This document shows positions 53,164 through 60,481 of a stretch of 64,000 nt of DNA, piece after piece; the first letter of the stretch is position 1, and every line of letters begins with the position of its first letter. The translations under genes were made by a program, and so were the position numbers. Below the pieces are notes generated by a model. It ran no database searches. It worked only from the letters and a program-made list of their open reading frames with translations, and had not been told where the DNA came from. Origin of the DNA: an uncultured Thermoanaerobaculia bacterium. GTDB lineage: Bacteria; Acidobacteriota; Thermoanaerobaculia; Multivoradales; Multivoraceae. Location: NCBI GenBank assembly GCA_951812325.1, contig OX638294.1:3696859-3760858 (forward strand), given 5' to 3'.

Positions 53164-55935
53164 ATGTCCAGACACGAGAGGTTCGGTCGGTTCCTGGTGT
53201 CCTCCCTTTCCATTGCCGCGTTCGCCGGCACGGTAGCCGCCCAGACGACGGGCGACATCCGCGGTGAAGTCCGCGACGCGAACGGGGACGGCCTGCCCGG
53301 CGTCATGGTCACGGCGACAATCGAGGACCGCGGCGTGTCGCGGACCACGATGACCGGCGTCGGCGGACGCTTCGTCATCTCGTCGCTTCAGGTCGACGAC
53401 TACGTCGTGACCGCGGCTCTGGACGGCTTCCAGGAGCACCGCGTCGAAGAGGTTCGGGTGGGTATCAGCGCGACGGTCAACCTGGAGATCGAACTCTCGC
53501 TGGCGGCGGTGCAGGAGGAGGTCACGGTGACCGCCTCGCCGATCCTGGACGTGACCAGCTCGAGCGTGGGCGCCAGTTACACCGCGGACTTCATCGACGA
53601 CCTGCCGAGCGACCGGAACTTCTGGGATCTGATGGCGGTGTCTCCCGGCATCAGCGCAGGTTCCGAGGCCAGCACGGATATGTCCGCCTTCGGCTCGAGC
53701 ACGGCGTCGAATTCCTGGCGCATCGACGGCTTGGACACGACTTCGTCGGACACCGGCACTTCCTACTGGTGGATGAATGCGGCGATCATCGAGGAGGTTC
53801 AGGTCCTGGGGCTTGGCGCGCCGGCGGAGTACGGCAGCATGTCCGGGGCGGCGTTCAACGTGGTGACGAAATCCGGCTCGAACGACTTCTCCGGCACGAT
53901 CGACTGGTACCACATGAGCGACGGCCTGACGGAAGAGAACGCGGAAATCGACGGCATTCCCTTCCATCGCGAGGAGTTCGACGACATCACGGGAACCCTC
54001 GGCGGCCCGTTCGCCCGGAACAAGGTGTGGTTCTTCGGTTCGGTTCAGTTGGCGCGCGACGCGTACAGCGAACCGGGCGTCGATCCGAGCTTCCCGGAGG
54101 CCTACCCGTCGGACCGCTACGACCTGAAGATCAACGCGGCGTTCAACGACAGCAACCTGATGGAGGCGAAGTACCACTACGAGGACTTCAGCTTCGTCTA
54201 CGCCGCCGCGAACACGACGCCCGACGCGGTCGGCAACCAGTTCGGGACGAATCCTGCCTGGGGCCTTCAGTTCCAGTCCGTCCTGACGCCGAACGACTTC
54301 CTGGAAGTCATGTACGCCGGCTACAGCGGCGAGGACAACCTGCTGTCCGCCACCGGCAGCACGGCGGCGCCCTACACCGACTACTCACCGGCGGACGGCG
54401 GTCCCTCGCAGTCCAGCGGCAGCCCGGGCTACCAGTACCGGTGGTCGCTCGGCCGCGACCAGCTGGACGTCAAACTCTCGCACCACGCGGACGACCTCCT
54501 GGGCGGCGACCACGACTTCAAGTTCGGCATCTCCTACGGCGCCGGCACCGGCGACACGCGCACCGGCGGCGGGCCGGACGGCGTCTACTTCTACCGCTAC
54601 CAGTACCCGGGCTACGACTACGTCTACTACTACCGGGTGACGGCTCGCCCCTTCCACTACGGCGCCGACACGTCGTCGTCGTCGGCGTTCGTCGACGACT
54701 CCTGGCAGGTCAATCCGAAGCTGACCCTGAACCTCGGCGTGCGCTACGACAGGCAGAACGGCGACATTCCGGACTTTCCGAAGCTGAACCAGGACTGGAG
54801 CGCGTCCTCGGAGATCATTCCGGGCGTCGCGGACGTGACCGACTGGTCGCTCATCTCGCCGCGCATCGGCATGGCGTACCAGATCGGTGACCGCCAGGTC
54901 CTCCGCGCCTTCTACGGCAAGTTCTACGACGCCGACGTGACCGGCAACTGGTACGCGCCGCCGCCGGATCCGCCCGAGTACATCTACGAGACGGGACCCA
55001 CGCTGGACGGCCCCTGGACCTACTCGCGCAACTTCGAGTACCACGGCAACCTGTTCCATCCCGATCTCAAGCCGCCGGAGACGGACCAGTTCACCCTGGG
55101 CTGGGAGCGTCGCCTGGGTGAGCACTACACCTTCGGCATCCAGGCCGTCTACAAGGATGCGGTGAACCTGATCGGCTGGGAGATCCTGGACGACGGTGTC
55201 TACGAGAATGTGCCGTGGACGAACCCGTTCACGGGCGAAACGGAGCAGTTGTTCAGCATCGTCGAGCAGCCGACGACGCGCAAGGGCAACGGGCCGGGCC
55301 CCGGCTCCAAGGCGCCGGGCGAGAGCTACAACCAGCAGTACGAAGGCGTGGTCCTCTCCTTCAACCGGCGCTACAGCGACGGCTGGAGCTTCCAGTCGTC
55401 CTATACATGGTCCGAGTCGACCGGCTTCCTTCCGCGGCCGCTGCTCCAGTCCCAGGGCAGCGCGTTCTACACCTCGACTGACGGCCGCGATCCGAACAAC
55501 TGGATCAACGCCAATCAGGCCCTGCAGAACGACCGCGAGCACGTGCTCCAGTTCCAGGGCAGTTTCGAACTGCCGTGGAGGCTCGTGGGAACGGCGACCT
55601 ACAGCTTCATGACGGGAAAGCCGTACAGCCGCCAGTTGTTTGTCGGCGGGGGCCAGTCACCCTCACCTCTGGCTCAGGGGCTACAGAGGGTGATCGCCAT
55701 TCCCGCCAGCGACGACACCCGGCTGCCGGACCAGAACAACTTCGATCTCTCCTTCGGCCGTCGCTTCGACACCGGCAAGTTCCAACTCAAGCTCGACGTC
55801 CAGCTCCTCAACGTCCTCAACGAAGATACCCACGACTGGTGGGAGGAGCTGGCGGTGGCGCCGGACGAGGAGTACGTCCCTGCCGGCTACCTCTACCCGC
55901 GGCGCGTCATGATCCGCCTCGGGCTCGAGTTCTAG
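53164..55935 (+). CDS. TonB-dependent receptor with N-terminal carboxypeptidase-regulatory domain
   Basis: The 923-residue outer-membrane protein has a signal peptide (RFGRFLVSSLSIAAFAGTVA, cleavage before QTTGD), a CarboxypepD_reg domain (TGDIRGEVRDANGDGLPGVM, residues 27-105), a plug (VTVTASPILDVTSSSVG... WRIDGLDTTSS, NVVTKSGSNDFSGTIDWYH), and a beta-barrel ending in RVMIRLGLEF with the terminal Phe. This is the Oar/SusC-like layout typical of Acidobacteriota, probably for oligosaccharide or peptide uptake with TonB. No SusD gene adjoins. ATG 53164 has GGGAG upstream. A 25-codon copy of its C-terminal part lies at 45218. Confidence 0.9.
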   Translation: MSRHERFGRFLVSSLSIAAFAGTVAAQTTGDIRGEVRDANGDGLPGVMVTATIEDRGVSRTTMTGVGGRFVISSLQVDDYVVTAALDGFQEHRVEEVRVGISATVNLEIELSLAAVQEEVTVTASPILDVTSSSVGASYTADFIDDLPSDRNFWDLMAVSPGISAGSEASTDMSAFGSSTASNSWRIDGLDTTSSDTGTSYWWMNAAIIEEVQVLGLGAPAEYGSMSGAAFNVVTKSGSNDFSGTIDWYHMSDGLTEENAEIDGIPFHREEFDDITGTLGGPFARNKVWFFGSVQLARDAYSEPGVDPSFPEAYPSDRYDLKINAAFNDSNLMEAKYHYEDFSFVYAAANTTPDAVGNQFGTNPAWGLQFQSVLTPNDFLEVMYAGYSGEDNLLSATGSTAAPYTDYSPADGGPSQSSGSPGYQYRWSLGRDQLDVKLSHHADDLLGGDHDFKFGISYGAGTGDTRTGGGPDGVYFYRYQYPGYDYVYYYRVTARPFHYGADTSSSSAFVDDSWQVNPKLTLNLGVRYDRQNGDIPDFPKLNQDWSASSEIIPGVADVTDWSLISPRIGMAYQIGDRQVLRAFYGKFYDADVTGNWYAPPPDPPEYIYETGPTLDGPWTYSRNFEYHGNLFHPDLKPPETDQFTLGWERRLGEHYTFGIQAVYKDAVNLIGWEILDDGVYENVPWTNPFTGETEQLFSIVEQPTTRKGNGPGPGSKAPGESYNQQYEGVVLSFNRRYSDGWSFQSSYTWSESTGFLPRPLLQSQGSAFYTSTDGRDPNNWINANQALQNDREHVLQFQGSFELPWRLVGTATYSFMTGKPYSRQLFVGGGQSPSPLAQGLQRVIAIPASDDTRLPDQNNFDLSFGRRFDTGKFQLKLDVQLLNVLNEDTHDWWEELAVAPDEEYVPAGYLYPRRVMIRLGLEF

Positions 55936-56328
55936 CAGCCGCCGCTCCCTCGTCTGCCGAGGGCGTCAGCTTCCGTCTCCGTTCCAGCAGCCCGCGGCAG
56001 GAGTCGCGCCGCATTCGAGCGGCGTTGCATCTCAGTCCAGCAGTGTGCCACCGGCGTGCCGGATAACTCGCGCCCGGAAGTGTCTCGCGTCTGGCGCGGG
56101 ACGCGACTCGCGGACAAGCTCTGCGGTCGGCCTTGTTCCCGTTGGGTTCAGGGCGACCCCGATACGCTCCCTCGTCGCGCCTTGCTGGACGGGCGCCTGA
56201 CCGCTCTCGGTGCGCCACGGACTCTCGCCACGGGCTGCTGCTTGGTCTCCACCGCGACGCCAGGCGGCGCATCGAGCTCTCGGTACGCCGCGGACTCTCG
56301 CCACGGGCTGCTGCTAGCCTTGACAGGC
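55936..56328. other. Spacer with dispersed and direct repeats
   Basis: Bases 56040-56198 resemble 14900-15050, including GTCGGCCTTGTTCCCG and CGCCTTGCTGGACGGGCGCC; this copy of the two-hairpin element is degraded. CGGACTCTCGCCACGGGCTG occurs at about 56217 and 56290, 72 bases apart. No gene is recognised. Confidence 0.55.
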
Positions 56329-56823
56329 ATGGCGAAGGTGCTACAGATCCAGCACGCGACCGTGGTCGTCGACGACCTCGAGAAGGCCTGTGTCTTCTAC
56401 GAGCACGAACTCGGTCTTGAACCGCTGCCGACCTTCAACCTCGACTTTCCCGCCCAGTTCTTCAAGATCAACGAGGAACAGCAGCTCCACGTGACGGAGT
56501 GGGAGGACCGGACCTCCTTCCGCGGCCACCTCTGCCTGCAGGTCGACGATTTCGACTCGATCTTCTTCCGCATGCGCGAACTGGGCGCCATCGACACCTC
56601 GCCCTGGGGCAGGGTGCGCCGGCTCCCCGACGGTGCGATGCAGATGTTCATCCGCGACCCGGCCGGCAACCTGATCGAAATCTCCTGCCCGAGCGACGTC
56701 GCCGTCGACGAGGCGATCTTCAGGGACGACCTGGTCAACGCCGAAGGCGGCCTCTACAGGTCGAACCGCGACGACCCGCGCGGGTTGCACACCGGGGACG
56801 CGACGCTCTACCACGGGCGGTAG
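56329..56823 (+). CDS. VOC (glyoxalase/dioxygenase fold) protein
   Basis: The 164-residue protein has two beta-alpha-beta-beta-beta modules: QIQHATVVVDDLEKACVFYE (metal His of module one) and GHLCLQVDDFDSIFFRMRE, with DPAGNLIEISCPSDVAV (metal Glu) near the end. Members isomerise, epimerise or cleave aromatic or keto substrates with a divalent metal; the type cannot be read here. ATG 56329 lies directly after a TTGACAGGC sequence. The downstream nucleotidyltransferase starts eight bases after its stop. Confidence 0.8.
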   Translation: MAKVLQIQHATVVVDDLEKACVFYEHELGLEPLPTFNLDFPAQFFKINEEQQLHVTEWEDRTSFRGHLCLQVDDFDSIFFRMRELGAIDTSPWGRVRRLPDGAMQMFIRDPAGNLIEISCPSDVAVDEAIFRDDLVNAEGGLYRSNRDDPRGLHTGDATLYHGR

Positions 56824-56830
56824 CCGCCGG

Positions 56831-57166
56831 ATGCACCGGGTCACCGACACCCTGCTGGCCGGAATGGTCGAGGCGATCATCGCCGAAGTGAATCCCGAGC
56901 GGGTGATCCTGTTCGGTTCCCAGGCCCGCGGCGACCAGGAGCAGGAATCCGACGTCGATCTGCTCGTGATCCAGTCGCAGCCCTTCAGGGCGGTCGGCTC
57001 GCGCGACGCTCAGTCGGTGAGAATAAGCAAGCGACTGGCGCCCTTCTCCGTTCCGGCCGACATCCTGCTCTACGACCGCGACGAGGTCGAGTACTGGAGG
57101 GACTCCCTGAACCACGTCGTGGCGAGGGCCCTGCGCGAGGGCAGGGTTCTCTATGAGCGACCCTAA
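56831..57166 (+). CDS. MNT-type nucleotidyltransferase antitoxin
   Basis: The 111-residue protein has the minimal nucleotidyltransferase motif LFGSQARGDQEQESDVDLLV (G-S and D-x-D metal site, residues 26-45). It is the MntA partner in HEPN-MNT modules, thought to block the HEPN toxin by AMPylation. The HEPN gene overlaps its end by 14 bases. It starts eight bases after the VOC gene, so the three may share one transcript. Confidence 0.87.
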   Translation: MHRVTDTLLAGMVEAIIAEVNPERVILFGSQARGDQEQESDVDLLVIQSQPFRAVGSRDAQSVRISKRLAPFSVPADILLYDRDEVEYWRDSLNHVVARALREGRVLYERP

Positions 57167-57545
57167 GTGCGCCCGAGTTCTCGTCGAGGCGGCGGAGCGC
57201 GACCTCTCGGCGCTGCGGGGCATGACCGACGAGAAGGTGTTCGCCGATGAAGTTGCCGGCTTCCTCGCGCAGCAGGCCACCGAGAAGCTGGTCAAGGCCT
57301 GGATCGCCTTGCTCGGGGAGACCTACCCGATCACCCATGACATCGCTCAACTGCTGGAGGTGCTGGCCGCCCGCCGGTTTCCCGCGATCGACCTCGCCAC
57401 ACTGGCCGAGCTGACGCCCTACGCGGTCCGGTTCCGCTATGCGGGCCGCGTCCCTGACGCTCCGGCGTTGGACCGCGCGAAGACGGTCGCCCGGATCGAA
57501 GAGCTACTGGAGGTGGTCCGGTCCCTGCTCCACCGGCAGACCTGA
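57153..57545 (+). CDS. HEPN-domain toxin of an MNT-HEPN pair
   Basis: The 130-residue helical protein has AERDLSALRGM, then QQATEKLVKAWIALLGETYP and THDIAQLLEVLAA, the HEPN core. I cannot find the R-x4-6-H RNase motif of the HepT type, so RNase activity is unproven. The start overlaps the MNT gene. It is encoded before a VapBC pair, so two toxin-antitoxin modules sit side by side. Confidence 0.82.
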   Translation: MSDPKCARVLVEAAERDLSALRGMTDEKVFADEVAGFLAQQATEKLVKAWIALLGETYPITHDIAQLLEVLAARRFPAIDLATLAELTPYAVRFRYAGRVPDAPALDRAKTVARIEELLEVVRSLLHRQT

Positions 57546-57566
57546 GACCGGCCCGGGAACCTGATC

Positions 57567-57679
57567 CCACGACCGATCCGAGTCCTGCCTCCGCACCCGG
57601 ACGCCTGGAAGTCCGCAGCCGAGCTCCGAGGTGGACGGCGGCGTACGACCGACCCGAGTCTTGCCTCTCCGCACCCGGC
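57567..57679 (+). repeat. Direct repeat, 79-bp period, in TA spacer
   Basis: ACGACCGA(T/C)CCGAGTC(C/T)TG with CGCACCCGG occurs at about 57567-57600 and 57646-57679. It lies between the HEPN gene and vapB. No gene lies within the 220-base spacer. Confidence 0.6.
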
Positions 57680-57765
57680 GTGATGCACCGGACTCAGAGA
57701 CGGCCTTGGGGAGACGGACGCCTGGGTGTGCCACTGACGTGGTTTTGTGGCATAGTGCAAAGGTC

Positions 57766-58029
57766 ATGCCTGAAACACTTGTTCCTGTCAGTATCCGGCT
57801 CGGCGCCCAGGGCCGTTTGGTTGTGCCTGTTGCCCTGCGCGAGGCCTTGGGATTCAAGGCGGGCGATCAACTCGTCGTGCGTGTGCAGGACGGCCGGCTG
57901 GTCGTCGAGAGCAGGGAATCCGTGGTCCGGCGCGTGCAGGAGCTGTTCGGTGCGCCCGGTCGCAACCTGGTGGAGGACCTCATCGCCGAGCGGCGGCGGG
58001 AAGCTGGTCGCGAGGAGAAGGACGAGTGA
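57766..58029 (+). CDS. vapB: AbrB/VapB-type antitoxin
   Basis: The 87-residue product has the SpoVT/AbrB swapped-hairpin domain: RLGAQGRLVVPVALREALGF and KAGDQLVVRVQDGRLVVESR, then a charged C-terminal tail that would bind the toxin. It represses its own operon and neutralises VapC. ATG 57766 is the family start. GCCAC/GTGGC (57731-57750) is an inverted repeat in front of the gene and a candidate operator. Stop overlaps the vapC start (GTGA). Confidence 0.87.
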   Translation: MPETLVPVSIRLGAQGRLVVPVALREALGFKAGDQLVVRVQDGRLVVESRESVVRRVQELFGAPGRNLVEDLIAERRREAGREEKDE

Positions 58030-58421
58030 CCGTCGTGCTCGATGCCTCCGCCGTTCTGGCCCTGGTGCAGCGTGAACCGGGCGCCGAAGTGGTTGCCGAT
58101 CTCCTTCGCGACGCGGTGATCTCGACGGTCAACTGGGCCGAGGTCGCCGGGAAGATCCGGGTCGAGGGTGCGAACGGCAGCGACGCCGGGCCCGCGCTGT
58201 TGCGCCATGACCTTTGCGCCCTCGGCCTGCGCCTGGTGGAGTTCTCGGCGGAGCAGGCCGACACGGCGGGCGAACTCCGGAGGGGTACTCGAGAACTTGG
58301 TCTTTCGCTCGGCGACCGCGCGTGTCTCGCCCTGGGAATCGCCAGGAGAGAGACCGTGTTCACGGCCGATCGAGCCTGGCAGCGGGTGCGCGCCGGCGTG
58401 GAAATCGAAGTGATCCGCTGA
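58026..58421 (+). CDS. vapC: VapC-type PIN ribonuclease toxin
   Basis: The 131-residue PIN protein has VVLDASAVLALVQREPG with the first Asp (residue 6), VNWAEVAGKI with the Glu, LSLGDRACLALG with the third acidic residue and FTADRAW with the fourth. All catalytic acids are present, so it should cleave RNA when free of VapB. Start is GTG 58026, overlapping the antitoxin stop. Confidence 0.88.
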   Translation: MTVVLDASAVLALVQREPGAEVVADLLRDAVISTVNWAEVAGKIRVEGANGSDAGPALLRHDLCALGLRLVEFSAEQADTAGELRRGTRELGLSLGDRACLALGIARRETVFTADRAWQRVRAGVEIEVIR

Positions 58422-58639
58422 TCCGGAATCCCCCGACAGTACTGCCCGACGTTCGCGCCGGAGTGCGGGCAGGATGCCCTTCGTTCCTTGGGTCTTGAGA
58501 GGCGTTCCTGTGCCGACCGGTCCCAGGGGATCGGCGACACAGCCGGATCCTGAGTGAAGCGGATCCGTCGGATCGAGAGCGGGCGTCCCGGCCTGCGTCC
58601 GGATCCTCGCAGGTTTGTCCAGTCCGGCGACCGAACCCC

Positions 58640-59527
58640 TCAGTCGATGAGCGGCAGCAGGGCTTCGGCGGAGCGGCGCGTGAGCATGGTGTAGAACTCA
58701 TCGCTCAGCAGATTGCTGCCGTGGTCTTCGATGAACTTCTTCTGTTCCGGCGTGATGTCGGTGGGTTCCGTCTCGACGGCCTCGGGGTAGCGGTTGGCGG
58801 GCGTGCGGTCGATCGAGGCCACGAACTCGACGGTCAGAGCGCCGTCGTAGCCGACCTCTCGTAGCGTTTCGACGATCGCCGCCCAGTCGAGCGCGCCCAT
58901 GCCGGCCGCCATCCGGTTGCTGTCGGCGACGTGGAAGTCGACGAGGCGGCTGCCGGCCTGGCGGATGGCGCCGAGGACATCGTCGTCCTCCATGTTCATG
59001 TGGAAGGCGTCGAGGCAGACGCCGCAGTCCGGGCCCGTCGCTTCGGCGAGCGCCAGAGCCTGGGCGCCGCGGTTGATGAAGTAGGTCTCGAAGCGGTTGA
59101 TCGGCTCGATTGCCAGCAGGACGCCTGCGGCCTGGCCGTGCTCGTAGATCTCCTGCATGCTCTCGACCGCCCAGCGCCACTCGTTCTCGGGCGTCGAGTC
59201 GGGATCGACCTTGCCCACGGTGCCGGGGACAATCGAGATCTCGTGGCCGTCGAGCTCCTTGACCATCGTGATGCAGTCCTTGACGTACTGGATCGAACTT
59301 GCGCGTTCCGCCTCGCTCTTCGCGATCAGGCTGCGGCCGTCCATCATCAGGGTGACGGAGCCCCAGCAGCGAATGCCGTAGCGCCGGAGAAGCTCGCGCA
59401 CCTCCGCCGTGTCGTAGAGCTCCGGCTCGCCGCTGATCTCGAGCGACTCGTAGCCGAACTCCCGCAGCCGCGCCAGCGTCTTCTCGAGCGGTTCCGCGCG
59501 CATCCAGTTGTGCATCGACAGGTGCAT
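58640..59527 (-). CDS. TIM-barrel sugar-phosphate isomerase/epimerase-like protein
   Basis: The 295-residue AP-endonuclease-2-like protein has LHLSMHNWMRAEP at the N-terminus, LAIEPINRFETYFINRG with the metal Glu, CLDAFHMNMEDDD with Asp and His, VDFHVADSNR and LTVEFV with further ligands. This is the hydroxypyruvate isomerase/tagatose epimerase group; the sugar is not evident. ATG 59527 begins the family N-terminus; the frame is open further upstream. No sugar transport gene adjoins. Confidence 0.85.
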   Translation of the reverse strand: MHLSMHNWMRAEPLEKTLARLREFGYESLEISGEPELYDTAEVRELLRRYGIRCWGSVTLMMDGRSLIAKSEAERASSIQYVKDCITMVKELDGHEISIVPGTVGKVDPDSTPENEWRWAVESMQEIYEHGQAAGVLLAIEPINRFETYFINRGAQALALAEATGPDCGVCLDAFHMNMEDDDVLGAIRQAGSRLVDFHVADSNRMAAGMGALDWAAIVETLREVGYDGALTVEFVASIDRTPANRYPEAVETEPTDITPEQKKFIEDHGSNLLSDEFYTMLTRRSAEALLPLID

Positions 59528-59947
59528 GGGCAAGGCCTCCAAGGTTGCCGCGGAAAGATAGCAGGGTGAGCGGGCAGCTCCGCGGCGAGGCGCCTGATGC
59601 GGACCAGGAGGTCCGCGCACCCGGAGAGCGGCCGTGGCCGCAGGGTCGTTCCCTACTCGGTTGCCAGTCGCGGCGGGCCGGCCTGCGAGCCGGAGTGCGA
59701 GTGGGAGGCCGCCTTGGGCGGCTGCCGCGACGACCTGGCCGCGGCGGCGATCCTGGCCGTGTCACTGGCGTGGCTGGCCCTGGCGCGGCAGCTGCAGGTC
59801 CCGGGCGGGGACCTTTCCCGTACGCCGCCAAGGATTGGCCGTTCCCGCGCGTCATACCGACGAGTTGGGATGGCAGAAGCGGTTCAGCACGTCGTCGAGG
59901 CCGGGTGGGCATCCGCCGGGCGGTGCTCTAGTGTGACGGGCGTGCCC
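59528..59947. other. Spacer before the ECF sigma gene
   Basis: The 420-base stretch has a plus-strand frame with GCRDDLAAAAILAVSLAWLA (59714-59780), which has a membrane-helix character but no start or relatives. TTTCCGCGGCAACCTTGG on the minus strand near 59535-59555 belongs to the isomerase leader. Nothing else is seen. Confidence 0.35.
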
Positions 59948-60481
59948 ATGCGCGATGAGGAACTGGTCCGGGCCGCCGCAGCGGGTGATCGCGAGGCCTT
60001 TGCGGAGTTTCTGGAGAGTCACTACGACCGGATCTTCCGGTTCTGTTTCCGGCTGACGGGACGCCGCGAGGAGGCGGAGGATCTGACGCAGGACATCTGT
60101 TCCGCTCTGCCGGCGAAACTCAGGAGCTTCCGCCGGCAGGCGAGGGTGACGACCTGGCTCTATCGGATCGCCGTGAACGCGGCGCACGACCGGCGTCGCC
60201 GCGCCGTGAGCCGGACGAAGGCTGTCGAAGGCTGGGGGGATTGGGAGGTGAACCGCCGCGCTGCCGCAACGGACAGGGCCGCGGATCTCGACTGGCTGCG
60301 CCGCGCGATGACGGCGCTCCCGGAGGACCTGCGCGAAACGGTGGCGCTCACCGTCGATGGCGAGATGACCCACCGCGAAGCCGCCGAAGTGCTCGGAGTG
60401 TCCGAAGGCACCGTGAGTTGGCGGCTCTCGGAAGTTCGCAAGCGCCTGCGGGCGATGCGGCAGGAGGAAGAACGACGATGA
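59948..60481 (+). CDS. ECF sigma factor
   Basis: The 177-residue protein has region 2 (FAEFLESHYDRIFRFCFRLT, then EEAEDLTQDIC) and region 4 (LPEDLRETVALTVDGEMTHR, EAAEVLGVSEGTVSWRLSEV), the minimal set of an ECF sigma factor. It recruits RNA polymerase to stress- or signal-regulated promoters. ATG 59948 begins MRDEELVRAAAAGD, the usual start; GTG 59942 is in frame. The next gene overlaps it (ATGA) and takes the place of the anti-sigma factor. Confidence 0.92.
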   Translation: MRDEELVRAAAAGDREAFAEFLESHYDRIFRFCFRLTGRREEAEDLTQDICSALPAKLRSFRRQARVTTWLYRIAVNAAHDRRRRAVSRTKAVEGWGDWEVNRRAAATDRAADLDWLRRAMTALPEDLRETVALTVDGEMTHREAAEVLGVSEGTVSWRLSEVRKRLRAMRQEEERR

